A stretch of DNA of 64,000 nucleotides from Rhizobium aethiopicum (GCF_014197535.1 NZ_JACIFV010000001.1:567606-631605); one strand, 5' to 3'; positions 46,026-54,754 are shown, counted from the stretch's first letter. Made by a program: numbers and translations. Notes: a model not told the origin generated them from the sequence alone.

Positions 46026-46108
46026 GGGGAAATCCGTGCGATATCGGGCGACATCCGCTGCGGCTTGAACAAGCGCATGCGGGCAGCCTGGAAAGGATGA
46101 GGAGCAAA

Positions 46109-46543
46109 TCAGAGATCGAGCACCAGATGAGGCACGCCGTTCGAGGTCTTCCTGGGGGAGACGCCGTCGCCATCGATCTGCGCAGTCACGCGCCGCCGAA
46201 AGGCTGAAAAGCTCTCGAAGGTGACCACGTCAACCGCTTCGTCGAAATGGATGGTGATCCGGTGGAGGCCGCCCGGCAGAGCCGAAAGCGAGAGGATTTC
46301 GCCAGTGAACGGCTGATTGAGATAGCGGCCGCGAATATGGGCGCCGACGATGAGCGGCGTCTTCGCAGCCGCATTGGGCTTTGCCGCCAGAGCGGCCAGC
46401 GTGTTCCAGTCACGCACGCCATGCTGGCGGGCGATCATTTCCAAGGCCGCACTGTGGGTCAGCGCGGTGCCGCGATCGTTCATCGCCTGGCGCAGGCGCT
46501 TAGCCTGGGCCTTCAGTTCTTCAATGCCGGGATAGGTCGTCAT
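46109..46543 (-). CDS. Glyoxalase-related (Glyoxalase_8-like) protein
   Basis: A 144-residue protein. ATG 46543 gives MTTYPGIEELKAQAKRLRQAMNDRGTALTHSAALEMIARQHGVRDWNTLAAL, matching the N-terminal block of a family annotated as glyoxalase-superfamily/Glyoxalase_8. A beta-rich C-terminal part has GRYLNQPFTGEILSL. It lacks obvious VOC metal ligands and its function is unknown. The longer frame to 46594 has no better start. Confidence 0.65.
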   Translation of the reverse strand: MTTYPGIEELKAQAKRLRQAMNDRGTALTHSAALEMIARQHGVRDWNTLAALAAKPNAAAKTPLIVGAHIRGRYLNQPFTGEILSLSALPGGLHRITIHFDEAVDVVTFESFSAFRRRVTAQIDGDGVSPRKTSNGVPHLVLDL

Positions 46544-46897
46544 GGAGTGAGCCTTCGCAAGGCATGCTCTTCGACTGTCAATGGGAGCTCGCATTGCCGT
46601 CAGTCAGCATGCACAAGGGGCCGTGACCATGATCGCGAGGGCTTCACCATGGATTTTCATCCGCGAGCGGCCGGTGCCTCGAACCGGGGTTTTGTATGCG
46701 CGATCGCCGTCTGCATGTCAAGAATGACGCGGCTGCCCGCGGAATTGCGCGAATTTGGAGCAGATCTGGCCGAAATCGGTGCGATTTCCAGCGATTCTTG
46801 GCAACAGCCTTCAATCTTAACGATGATCTTCAGCAATCGTCAGCACTCTTGCATTATTCTCTGCCTACGATGAGCGGAGGCTAAAAGGGCCTTTCAG
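46544..46897. other. Intergenic region before PilZ gene
   Basis: About 350 bases. Both strands have short frames without family signature or ribosome site. An AT-rich stretch at about 46790-46870 probably holds the promoter of the PilZ gene (TTGCATTATTCTC near 46851). Confidence 0.35.
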
Positions 46898-47230
46898 ATG
46901 CACCTCGACACAGAACACCCCAAGCCGGAACGTGCCTACAGGGAGTTTCACCTCGACAGGCCCGGCAATATCATCTTCGTCGGCCATCACCTCAGCACCG
47001 GGACGCAGGTGCGCTGCCTGATCCGCACGATCACGCTTGCCGGCGCGGTGCTCGAAGTCAGTCCGAGCCTGGAGATGCCGAGCCATTTCTTTCTCGAAAT
47101 ACTCGGCATCCATGACGAGATCGGCGCCACCGTGGTCAAACGCGAGAACGAACTGGTGACGATCAGCTTCAACATGCTGCTCAATCCGGAATTCCTGCAC
47201 CACGTGCTACGACTGAGCTTCGAAAACTGA
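46898..47230 (+). CDS. PilZ-like domain protein (degenerate c-di-GMP site)
   Basis: A 110-residue PilZ-fold protein: YREFHLDRPGNIIF then CLIRTITLAGAVLEVSPSLEMP and FLEILGIHDEIGATVVKRENELVTISF. The second c-di-GMP motif, usually D/N-x-S-x-x-G, reads TITLAGA here, so nucleotide binding may be lost. It resembles the PilZ protein at 49304-49729 in layout. ATG 46898 is the natural start. Confidence 0.72.
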   Translation: MHLDTEHPKPERAYREFHLDRPGNIIFVGHHLSTGTQVRCLIRTITLAGAVLEVSPSLEMPSHFFLEILGIHDEIGATVVKRENELVTISFNMLLNPEFLHHVLRLSFEN

Positions 47231-47429
47231 GGCGTCTTCCAATCGCCGCCCGATCGTGGCGCGGCCTCCTCGTCTCGCCTCTTCTTGCCGAGAGATGCGC
47301 AATGATCGGTATGATCCAGAGAAGTCCGCGCCATTCCGGGCCATCGAGCGGATCGGCCATGGGATCGCGGCGCACCCGGTAATTGCGGGACGCGACTTCG
47401 TTGAAGAGAACTACCCAGTTGAGAAGCAT
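47181..47429 (-). CDS. Small hypothetical protein overlapping the PilZ gene end
   Basis: An 82-residue minus-strand frame starting MLLNWVVLFNEVASRNYRVR, preceded by TGGAGGA at proper spacing (about 7 bases before ATG 47429). The last 50 bases overlap the 3' end of the PilZ gene on the other strand. No family recognised; the C-terminal half is Arg-rich. It may be real because of the ribosome site, but it is weakly supported. Confidence 0.4.
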   Translation of the reverse strand: MLLNWVVLFNEVASRNYRVRRDPMADPLDGPEWRGLLWIIPIIAHLSARRGETRRPRHDRAAIGRRLSFRSSVVARGAGIPD

Positions 47430-47518
47430 TGCCTATCCTCCATCTATTGCTGGAGTAGTTGAGCTAGGCCTTCACGCCCTCGCTATGTAGAGGCATGGAG
47501 GAAAGGGGGTTTTCATCC

Positions 47519-48385
47519 ATGAAAGAGGCGAGCTGGGACGATCTGCAGCTTTTCTTCCATGTCGCGACCGGCGGCGGGCTTTCGGCAGCGGCGGCGCGGA
47601 CGGGGCTCAGTGCGCCGACGATCGGCCGGCGCATGCTGGGACTCGAACGGGTGACCGGCCGGTCGCTGTTCAACCGCGGCCCCACAGGCTACCTGCTTGC
47701 CAAGGACGGCCAGGAGCTGCTCGATCGCGTCCGGCTGATGCAGGATGCGGCGCGGGCGATCTCCGACTGGCGCGGTGAAGTTCTGACGCTGCCGATTGTG
47801 TCGACAGTCGTCGACAGCTGGACGTCGCGCTTCATCGCCGACCACCTGGCCAGCGTCTGGACGCCGAAAGACTGCTTTCGCATGTGCTACAAGACCCGTG
47901 ACGCGAGTGTCGATTTCACCTATCGCGAGGCGCATATCGCCATTCGCCACAGCCGGCCGGACAGCGGCAACGTCGCGATCCGCCGTTCAGTCAACGTCGC
48001 GCATGCGGTTTATCAGGCAGCCGATTATGACGAGACCAATTGCAACTGGATCTCGCTCGGAACGGACATCGCCATCACACCGGCGGACAAGTGGACTTTC
48101 GAACAGCCGGATTATTGGATCACCAGCTGGACGAACACGCCGCATATGCTCTTTTACCTGATCCGAGGCGGCGCCGGCCGCGGCGTGATGCCCTGTTTCA
48201 TCGGCGACCGGGAGCGCAAGCTCGTCCGCGCCGGGCCTATCATCGATGAATTGACCTACGAGATGTGGATCGTCGCGCATGACGACGAGCGGCAAAGGCC
48301 TGAAGTCAGGACGGTCATCGATCGCCTGGCCACATTGTTTGCCGATCATGAAGATCTGTTTGCCGGAGAGAGGCCGTTGGTCTGA
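47519..48385 (+). CDS. LysR-family transcriptional regulator
   Basis: A 288-residue regulator. The N-terminal winged HTH (SWDDLQLFFHVATGGGLSAAAARTGLSAPTIGRRMLGLERVTGRSLFNRGPTGYLL) is followed by an effector domain. I chose the ATG at 47519 (GGGGG at 9-base spacing); 47495 is an alternative, eight residues longer. The effector domain is somewhat divergent. It is convergent with the host-attachment gene, and the hairpin at 48400-48417 separates them. Confidence 0.82.
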   Translation: MKEASWDDLQLFFHVATGGGLSAAAARTGLSAPTIGRRMLGLERVTGRSLFNRGPTGYLLAKDGQELLDRVRLMQDAARAISDWRGEVLTLPIVSTVVDSWTSRFIADHLASVWTPKDCFRMCYKTRDASVDFTYREAHIAIRHSRPDSGNVAIRRSVNVAHAVYQAADYDETNCNWISLGTDIAITPADKWTFEQPDYWITSWTNTPHMLFYLIRGGAGRGVMPCFIGDRERKLVRAGPIIDELTYEMWIVAHDDERQRPEVRTVIDRLATLFADHEDLFAGERPLV

Positions 48386-48399
48386 AGCGAACAAGAAAT

Positions 48400-48417
48400 G
48401 CGGGCCACCGGGCCCGC
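48400..48417. terminator. Bidirectional GC hairpin between lysR and host-attachment gene
   Basis: Perfect 7-bp stem GCGGGCC / GGCCCGC with a 4-base loop, 14 bases after the lysR stop. On the minus strand it is followed by ATTTCTTGTT, a partial U-tract. Confidence 0.6.
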
Positions 48418-48439
48418 GTTAGCTCACCGGTTGGTTTCA

Positions 48440-48886
48440 TCACGCGGCGAGATGCCGCTCGATCTCGTCGATCGGCAGATTGGTATAGTCTTTCGCCAAT
48501 TCCGCTAATATCGCTGCCTGCGTCTCGGCGCTCAGCGCCGGCCGCAGGGTGCCGAGCGCCTTCGGCGGCGCGATGAGGACGATACGGCGCGCATCCTTTG
48601 CCTGCGTCAGCTCGTCCATTCGCTCCGCCACATGTTTCAGAAATTGCGCTTCGGCCTGCTCCTGCCAGCTGGTCTCTTCGACAGCGCTGCGGCTCCATCC
48701 ATCAGCGGCATGGCTGCGGCCAGGCTTGTCGGTGCCGAGCTCGCGATCGGGCTCGTTCGGCTGCGTCAGGGTTTCCAACACCTTCAGGTTCATCAGCTGG
48801 GCATCGCCGGCATTCTGCATAATCAGGGCCTTGGCTCCATTGCAGACTACGACCCATGATTTCCCGGGGATTCTGATGTCGGTCAT
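48440..48886 (-). CDS. Host attachment protein family (PF10116-like)
   Basis: A 148-residue protein: MTDIRIPGKSWVVVCNGAKALIMQNAGDAQLMNLKVLETL, then DKPGRSHAADGWSRSAVEETSWQEQAEAQFLKHVAERMDEL and IVLIAPPKALGTLRPALSAE. These blocks characterise the family named after Agrobacterium proteins needed for attachment to plant cells. ATG 48886 is preceded by GAGGAG at 7-base spacing. The fold is cytoplasmic-like and the name may not reflect the molecular role. Confidence 0.85.
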   Translation of the reverse strand: MTDIRIPGKSWVVVCNGAKALIMQNAGDAQLMNLKVLETLTQPNEPDRELGTDKPGRSHAADGWSRSAVEETSWQEQAEAQFLKHVAERMDELTQAKDARRIVLIAPPKALGTLRPALSAETQAAILAELAKDYTNLPIDEIERHLAA

Positions 48887-49303
48887 CTTCAACTCCTCGC
48901 TGTCGTCATCGAAGCGCCCTCGCTTCATCGATCGAAAGCGCGTCGCGATCTTTCAGATTCGCTCCTTGCGCTTTCGGTGTTTGTTTTTACGCATGTCGTT
49001 ACCGCAAAACCGATGACACTTTTGGGCGACATGCTTTAGGCAGAACGCCCGGCCATTGAAAGAGTTCGGGAAAACTGCGCCGAAATCGGTCGGGGCACAG
49101 TCCGTAATGCGTTTTGGCAGCACAGTCTGCGTGCCGATTGTGAACATTCGGCGTCCCGCATGGAAACAAAATTTGAACTCGTTAAAATTGTCTTTTTATA
49201 TTTGACGAATGTGCAAAACATTCATGTGACCGTGGCTGAAGCAAGATCAGCTTGCTCCAGAGCAAGAACCCCCAATTGTGCCCTGTCTGACGGAGAATGT
49301 AAG
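48887..49303. other. Intergenic region with a small inverted repeat upstream of the second PilZ gene
   Basis: About 415 bases without a gene. The part from 49150 is AT-rich and probably carries the promoter. GAATGT-N5-ACATTC (49207-49223) forms a 6-bp inverted repeat 80 bases before the PilZ start; it could be an operator. Confidence 0.4.
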
Positions 49304-49729
49304 ATGACTATGCTCCGCGCCACACACCTTGCAACGGTCAAGTCCGCCATTTACGACCTGCGCTGGGAAGAGTTCAACGTCAAGCGCCCGGCCCGTATCG
49401 TCGCCGTCCGGCCGTGCCTCACCGGCGTCTCGATGCGAAGCGCCGAGATCATCGACATATCGCAGGGCGGTGCGACGTTCATTGTCTCGACCACGGCTGG
49501 TCTGCCGAAACATTATTATCTCAACATTCTCGGCCTGGCCTATCGCATCGGTTGCGCCGAGGTCTATCGCAATAAAGAACGCATCGGCGTAAGGTTCATC
49601 AACCTCCTGGACCCCGAGGTTCTGCGCCGCGTCGTGCGCGCCGATTTCCTTGTCGGCAATATGGAAGCGATCGACGCCCGGCGTGCACCGATGTTCCGCG
49701 AGACGAGGCCGGCGGCCAGTCTCGCATAA
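49304..49729 (+). CDS. PilZ domain protein
   Basis: A 141-residue PilZ protein. ATG 49304 is preceded by GGAGAATG at proper spacing. The motifs KRPARIVAVR and EIIDISQGGATFIV (D-x-S-x-x-G) are intact, so c-di-GMP binding is plausible, unlike in the neighbour at 46.9 kb. The C-terminal part FINLLDPEVLRRVVRADFLVGNMEAID is shared with rhizobial PilZ-only proteins. Role likely in motility or EPS control; not shown. Confidence 0.78.
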   Translation: MTMLRATHLATVKSAIYDLRWEEFNVKRPARIVAVRPCLTGVSMRSAEIIDISQGGATFIVSTTAGLPKHYYLNILGLAYRIGCAEVYRNKERIGVRFINLLDPEVLRRVVRADFLVGNMEAIDARRAPMFRETRPAASLA

Positions 49730-49898
49730 GTCGTCGATCGAAGACGAAATCAGGCGGCGATTCAAAGCGCTCGCCGTCCCTGCCGCGTTTGAATAGGCGG
49801 GCCGGGCTGCTGTGGTTGCGGAATAATCTTGCTTGCCTTGGCCGTGCCCGGGCCTATTGTTGCGCCTGATCTCAACATGTCCGGGAAACCGCCTTCGC

Positions 49899-51011
49899 AT
49901 GTCCGCCTTCTCGCGCTTCACGCCCCTTATCAGCGGCCTGCCCTCCACAGTTCCCTTTGTCGGCCCCGAGGCCATCGAACGCCAGCGCGGACGTGCCGTT
50001 CTGGCGCGCATCGGCGCCAATGAGAACGGCTTCGGCCCGGCCCCCTCCGTGCTTGCCGCGATGCGCGAAGAGGCACGCGACATCTGGAAATACAACGACC
50101 CGGAAAATTTCGCGCTGAGGGAAGCGCTTGGCGCGCATCTTGGTGTGACGGCCGCCAATATCGCCATCGCCGGCGGCATTGACGAATTGCTCGGCCAGAT
50201 CGTCCGGCTGGTGATCGAGCCGGGGGCGCCCGTCGTTACCTCGCTCGGCGCCTATCCGACATTCAATTTCCATGTCGCCGGTTTTGGCGGCCGGCTGGTG
50301 ACCGTCCCCTACGCAAACGACCGCGAGGATCTCGACGGGCTGCTCGACGCGGTCAGGCGCGAGAATGCGCCCCTCGTCTATTTCGCCAATCCCGACAATC
50401 CGATGGGAAGCTGGTGGGACGCCGACAGCATTGTCGCTTTCGCCCGGGCGCTGCCCGAGACCACGATGATGGTGCTGGACGAAGCCTATAGCGAAACCGG
50501 GCCGGCACATTCGCTGCCGTCGATCGCTTCGCTCATCGAGTTGCCGAACATCGTGCGCACCCGCACCTTTTCCAAGGCTTACGGGCTTGCCGGCTCCCGC
50601 ACCGGCTACGTGATCTCGACCTCAGGCACGGCGCAGGCCTTCGACAAGATCCGCAATCATTTCGGCATGAACCGGCTGGCGACGGCCGCAGCGCTGGCCG
50701 CGCTCAAGGACCAGGCTTATCTGGCCGAGGTGGTCGGGAAAATCCATGCAGCACGGGAGCGGATCGGCCGCATCGCCCGGGCAAACGGTCTTGAGCCGCT
50801 GCCCTCGGCGACGAATTTCGTGGCGATCGATACCGGCCGCGACGGCGCCCATGCGCGGGCGATCGTCGATGGCTTGATGGAGCACGGCATCTTCATCCGC
50901 ATGCCGGGCGTTGCGCCGCTCAATCGCTGCATCCGCGTCAGCGTCGGACCGGAGGCTGAGATGGCGCTGTTCGAGGAAGCGCTGCCGCAGGTCCTGAAAA
51001 CGCTCGCCTGA
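49899..51011 (+). CDS. Class I/II aminotransferase (histidinol-phosphate aminotransferase-like)
   Basis: A 370-residue PLP enzyme. Substrate-fold blocks are IGANENGFGPAPSVLAAMREE, YFANPDNPMGSWWD, LDEAYSETGPAHS, RTRTFSKAYGLAGSRTGYVIS (PLP lysine in TFSKAYG) and NRCIRVSVGP (carboxylate Arg). It resembles HisC/CobD-type enzymes, but no his or cob gene adjoins it. I chose ATG 49899; an upstream frame to 49833 lacks the fold. Confidence 0.85.
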   Translation: MSAFSRFTPLISGLPSTVPFVGPEAIERQRGRAVLARIGANENGFGPAPSVLAAMREEARDIWKYNDPENFALREALGAHLGVTAANIAIAGGIDELLGQIVRLVIEPGAPVVTSLGAYPTFNFHVAGFGGRLVTVPYANDREDLDGLLDAVRRENAPLVYFANPDNPMGSWWDADSIVAFARALPETTMMVLDEAYSETGPAHSLPSIASLIELPNIVRTRTFSKAYGLAGSRTGYVISTSGTAQAFDKIRNHFGMNRLATAAALAALKDQAYLAEVVGKIHAARERIGRIARANGLEPLPSATNFVAIDTGRDGAHARAIVDGLMEHGIFIRMPGVAPLNRCIRVSVGPEAEMALFEEALPQVLKTLA

Positions 51012-51072
51012 GGTTGTCATTCTGCCCGATCGCCGACATGGTCAGGTCTTCGGCATTTGCCTGCGTATTGCG

Positions 51073-51510
51073 TCAGCTGAGTTCCTGGGCGAGGCCGATC
51101 AGAATCCCTTCAGGTCCGCGGATATAGCAGAGCCGATAGGCGTCCTTATATTGAACGACCTCCCCTACGAGCTGCGCGCCGCGCCTGCGGAGCCTTTCAA
51201 GCGTCTCGTCAATGTCATCCACTGCGAACATGACGCGGAGGTAGCCGAGGGCGTTGACCGGGGCGTTCCGGTGATCTGCGACGACATCAGGCGCCAGGAA
51301 GCGGGAGAGCTCGAGCCGGCTGTGGCCGTCCGGTGTGCGCATCATGGCAATCTCGACACGCTGATCGCCCAGTCCGGTGATCCGTCCGGCCCATTCACCT
51401 TCGACCGTGGCCCGCCCTTCGAATTCGAGGCCGAGTTCGCGAAAGAAATCAATCGCCTCTCCGAGGTCTTCGACGACGATTCCCACATTGTCCATTCGCT
51501 TGAGCGCCAT
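51073..51510 (-). CDS. VOC-superfamily glyoxalase/dioxygenase-like protein
   Basis: A 145-residue VOC protein: DNVGIVVEDLGEAIDFFRELGLEFEGRATVEGEWAGRI, then VEIAMMRTPDGHSRLELSRFL and YLRVMFAVDDIDETLERLRRRGAQLVGEVVQYKDAYRLCYIRGPEGILIGLAQEL. The paired beta-alpha-beta-beta-beta modules and candidate metal ligands are present. ATG 51510 is preceded by TTGGAG; the frame begins at a TTG five codons earlier. Confidence 0.85.
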   Translation of the reverse strand: MALKRMDNVGIVVEDLGEAIDFFRELGLEFEGRATVEGEWAGRITGLGDQRVEIAMMRTPDGHSRLELSRFLAPDVVADHRNAPVNALGYLRVMFAVDDIDETLERLRRRGAQLVGEVVQYKDAYRLCYIRGPEGILIGLAQELS

Positions 51511-51707
51511 GTTTTTGATCTCCAAGGTGTCGTTGCAATCGACAAGGTATCGCCTCGTCCAACAAAGGACGTCTGAGGCGTCCCAACACCGACAGCCTCA
51601 GAAACGTCTGTTGGAGCGCCGTAGGTCCTTTTGGACACGCGGCGCTCCAACACGTCGAATTGGGGTATTATTCCGACTGAAATCGCTTCAGATTTTCGGT
51701 CGATGCG

Positions 51708-51977
51708 TTAGTGAACCGTCATCCATTCGCGGGCAGCGCGCAGTGCTTCCACGAGCTGCATCTTGTTCATAGCGGCGGCCACGTCGGCGCGAAGCTCGGC
51801 GGCGCGGTCGTTGCCCTTGATCGCGGCGATGTTCAGCCACTTGTGGGCGGCAACGAGATCGACGGCGCAGCCGCGGCCGGTTGCGTACATCAGACCCATT
51901 TCGCAGAAGACATCGGCGCTGTTGTTGTCGCCACCCATGGTGGCCGTTTCAGCATTGTGCATTTCAAAGCGTGCCAT
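51708..51977 (-). CDS. Sel1-repeat-containing small protein
   Basis: An 89-residue protein with one clear Sel1-like repeat (about 23-57: VFCEMGLMYATGRGCAVDLVAAHKWLNIAAIKG) starting with MARFEMHNAETATMGGDNNSA. Single-repeat proteins of this kind are common in rhizobia; the function is unknown. It lies alone between a VOC gene and a large gap. Confidence 0.8.
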   Translation of the reverse strand: MARFEMHNAETATMGGDNNSADVFCEMGLMYATGRGCAVDLVAAHKWLNIAAIKGNDRAAELRADVAAAMNKMQLVEALRAAREWMTVH

Positions 51978-52421
51978 CGGTTTTATCCCTGTTAGCCTGT
52001 TTATGACTTACCCTGTTTTACCTTCGGACCCTGCCGTCTATCGCGGCTTTGCGGCCCTTCCGGTCCGGCGGGTTTGGCCCCGCTCGTCTGATGGCTTGAC
52101 TATGCCAAAGGGCTTTCAAAAAACGCCTAAAATGCATGATTAATTTGAGACAAACAAACTGCAAACGCTTGGTAAAATTGGGTTTTTGTTAAACATCGGA
52201 TTCCCTGGGATTTAAGCATTTTCGCTCAAATTTTACAAAAAATTCAGATTCCCAAATAAACGGATCATTCATCATGAAATCAGCAGGTGACGGGTTTAAA
52301 AGCTCTACGGTCGGCTTTTCGGCTGCTTTCAGCTAGCGGCGAACGGACAGCCGGCTCTATTTACCTTTACGTTCGCGTCAGTTATTTTTGCGACCGGTCA
52401 GAGGACATCAGGGAGGAAAAG
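51978..52421. other. Intergenic region upstream of DUF2147 gene
   Basis: About 440 bases. The segment 52130-52270 is very AT-rich for this genome and probably holds divergent promoters (for the Sel1 gene and the DUF2147 gene). No gene with a plausible ribosome site is visible. Confidence 0.4.
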
Positions 52422-52760
52422 ATGATCCGCAGTCTCATTCTTGCCGGCGCTATCGCCGTGATCGCGGGTACAGCCCATGCCGAGGAACCTATCGTCGGCA
52501 AGTGGAAGACGGCTTCCGGCGAAACGGCGGTGATTGCCGCCTGCGGCGGGAGTTATTGCGTGACGCTGAAAACCGGCAAATATACCGGCCGCAAGATCGG
52601 CACCCTCGCCGGGACCGGCGGCAGCTATGCCGGTGAGATCACCGACCCCGCCGCCGACAAGACCTATAGCGGCTCAGGAAAGATTTCCGGCAATTCACTG
52701 AAGATGCAGGGCTGCGTGATGAATATCCTCTGCAAGACGCAGACCTGGACGCGGCTCTGA
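52422..52760 (+). CDS. DUF2147-family secreted protein
   Basis: A 112-residue protein with signal peptide MIRSLILAGAIAVIAGTAHA. The mature part EEPIVGKWKTASGETAVIAACGGSYCVTLKTGKYTGRKIGTL..YSGSGKISGNSLKMQGCV matches the DUF2147 pattern. A good GGGAGG site precedes ATG 52422 (the frame is open further upstream). Role unknown, envelope-located. Confidence 0.85.
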   Translation: MIRSLILAGAIAVIAGTAHAEEPIVGKWKTASGETAVIAACGGSYCVTLKTGKYTGRKIGTLAGTGGSYAGEITDPAADKTYSGSGKISGNSLKMQGCVMNILCKTQTWTRL

Positions 52761-52975
52761 CGCGCTAAGGCCGACGCAACAATCATCCCAAACATCTAAT
52801 CATGCCGGCCGAAATGCCGGCGTGCCTCAAAGCCTTCTCCGGCTTGCCGATCCTCACTGCAATCGCCCGAACTGCCCCGCAAGCTGAACGGCGGATGAAC
52901 CGGCATCTCAGCACTCGTTCAGCCGAGGTGTGGCAAAACTCATGTCACGGTTAGGTTGCGTATCGGGGGCCTGGG

Positions 52976-53155
52976 ATGAACTTCTATATTCTGGCAAGAC
53001 GTTTCACCATCATCACGCTGTTCGCGGCGATCTTCGCCGTCACATTTTCGGCGGTCGTCGTGCACAATGGCGGCGGCGGCACGCAGTCGCATTTCGGTGC
53101 GAGCTATACCTGCCTGGAGAGAAGCGGAACCTTCTGCGCACCCACGGTGCGGTGA
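52976..53155 (+). CDS. Small membrane or secreted hypothetical protein
   Basis: A 59-residue frame starting MNFYILARRFTIITLFAAIF with one hydrophobic segment (about 11-29), then NGGGGTQSHFGASYTCLERSGTFC with two Cys. The ribosome site GGGGG lies about 10 bases upstream. The Cys pair may form a disulfide in the periplasm. Too short for a confident call; no family recognised. Confidence 0.4.
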   Translation: MNFYILARRFTIITLFAAIFAVTFSAVVVHNGGGGTQSHFGASYTCLERSGTFCAPTVR

Positions 53156-53209
53156 CCGGCATCAGACTCGCGAGAAGATAAAAAATCGGATTCCGCCGGC
53201 GCGCGTCGT

Positions 53210-53237
53210 TTGCTTGTCAAAAACAACTCTCTATAAT
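53210..53237 (+). promoter_or_regulatory. Sigma70-type promoter close to the amn start codon
   Basis: TTGCTT (53210-53215), 16-base spacer, then a consensus TATAAT (53232-53237). The expected transcription start would be at or next to ATG 53243, predicting a leaderless message. No Shine-Dalgarno is seen before the ATG. Confidence 0.55.
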
Positions 53238-53242
53238 GCGTC

Positions 53243-54745
53243 ATGAACAAACGAATCTCCCCTCTGTCGCCCCTCGACATATCCTCTCCGCCTCCTTTCC
53301 AGCCCGAGAGTTTCGATGATCCGGCCAAGGCCGTCGAGACGCTGACAGCGCTTTATGAACGCAATACGGCGTTCCTGATCCAGAGCTTCACCGACCTTGC
53401 CCAGGGCGCTCCGATCGCCTCGCGCTACCGCGCCTTCTATCCGCAGGTCAGCATCGAGACGACGAGCTTCGGCCATGTCGATTCGCGCCTCTCCTACGGC
53501 CATGTCACGGCGCCCGGCATCTACACGACGACGGTCACCCGGCCGAAGCTCTTCAAGCATTACCTGAAGGAGCAGCTGTCGCTTTTGATACGGAGCCACA
53601 ATGTTCCGATCGTCGTCTCGGAATCCTCGACGCCGATTCCGCTGCACTTCGCCTTCGGCGAGGGCGCGCATGTCGAAGCATCGGCCTCAGCCTTCGTCGA
53701 CGTTCCAATGCGCGATATCTTCGATACGCCCGATCTTAACACCACCGACGACGAGATCGCCAACGGCGAATATATTCCGCCGCCGGGAGAGCCCTCGCCG
53801 CTTGCGCCATTCACCGCGCAGCGCATCGACTATTCCCTCGCCCGGCTGTCGCATTATACGGCGACGCATGCCGAGCATTTCCAAAACTTCGTTCTGTTTA
53901 CGAACTACCAGTTCTATATCGACGAATTCTGCAGTTGGGCGCGCAAGCTGATGGCGCAGGGCGGCGATGGCTACACGGCCTTCGTCGAGCCCGGCAACAT
54001 CGTCACCCTGCCCGGCTCGAGCGTGCCGCAAACGGATGCTACACTGACCCGCCTGCCGCAGATGCCAGCCTATCATCTGAAGAAAAAGGGCCATGCCGGG
54101 ATCACCATGATCAATATCGGCGTCGGCCCCTCCAACGCCAAGACGATCACCGACCACGTCGCCGTGCTGCGCCCGCATGCCTGGCTGATGCTCGGCCACT
54201 GCGCCGGCCTGCGCAACAGCCAGCGGCTCGGCGATTACGTTCTCGCCCATGCCTATATGCGCGAGGACCATGTTCTCGACGACGACCTGCCGGTGTGGGT
54301 GCCGATTCCGGCGCTGGCCGAAGTGCAGGTGGCGCTGGAAGCGGCCGTGGCCGAAATCACCGGTTACGAGGGTTTCGAGCTGAAGCGCATCATGCGCACC
54401 GGCACAGTCGGCACGATCGACAACCGCAACTGGGAACTGCGCGACCAGCGAGGGCCGGTGAAGCGGCTGTCCCAGGCGCGCGCCATCGCGCTCGACATGG
54501 AATCGGCCACGATCGCCGCCAACGGCTTCCGCTTTCGTGTGCCCTACGGCACGCTGCTCTGCGTCTCCGACAAACCGCTGCACGGCGAGTTGAAGCTGCC
54601 TGGCATGGCGACGGCCTTCTACCGCACGCAGGTGAACCAGCATCTTCAGATCGGCATCCGTGCCGTCCAGAAGCTGGCCGCCATGCCGAAGGAAGCGCTG
54701 CATTCGCGCAAACTTCGCAGCTTCTTCGAAACGGCCTTCCAATAG
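53243..54745 (+). CDS. amn: AMP nucleosidase
   Basis: A 500-residue protein. The N-terminal domain (about 1-185) is the AMP nucleosidase-specific region, and the C-terminal part is a purine phosphorylase-like domain (HAGITMINIGVGPSNAKTITDHVAVLRPHAWLMLGHCAGLRNSQRLGDYVLAHAYMREDHVLDDD; ALDMESATIAANGFRF). It hydrolyses AMP to adenine and ribose-5-phosphate. ATG 53243 lacks an SD site and lies 5 bases after TATAAT, so it may be translated leaderless. Confidence 0.93.
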   Translation: MNKRISPLSPLDISSPPPFQPESFDDPAKAVETLTALYERNTAFLIQSFTDLAQGAPIASRYRAFYPQVSIETTSFGHVDSRLSYGHVTAPGIYTTTVTRPKLFKHYLKEQLSLLIRSHNVPIVVSESSTPIPLHFAFGEGAHVEASASAFVDVPMRDIFDTPDLNTTDDEIANGEYIPPPGEPSPLAPFTAQRIDYSLARLSHYTATHAEHFQNFVLFTNYQFYIDEFCSWARKLMAQGGDGYTAFVEPGNIVTLPGSSVPQTDATLTRLPQMPAYHLKKKGHAGITMINIGVGPSNAKTITDHVAVLRPHAWLMLGHCAGLRNSQRLGDYVLAHAYMREDHVLDDDLPVWVPIPALAEVQVALEAAVAEITGYEGFELKRIMRTGTVGTIDNRNWELRDQRGPVKRLSQARAIALDMESATIAANGFRFRVPYGTLLCVSDKPLHGELKLPGMATAFYRTQVNQHLQIGIRAVQKLAAMPKEALHSRKLRSFFETAFQ

Positions 54746-54754
54746 GCCGTTTCT

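Noticed and set aside
52801-52824. Short palindrome CATGCCGGC / GCCGGCGTG after the DUF2147 gene
   Set aside because: It has no U-tract and could be a chance GC palindrome; not listed as a terminator.
53687-54742. 351-aa minus-strand open frame
   Set aside because: Antisense to amn, whose domains are clear.
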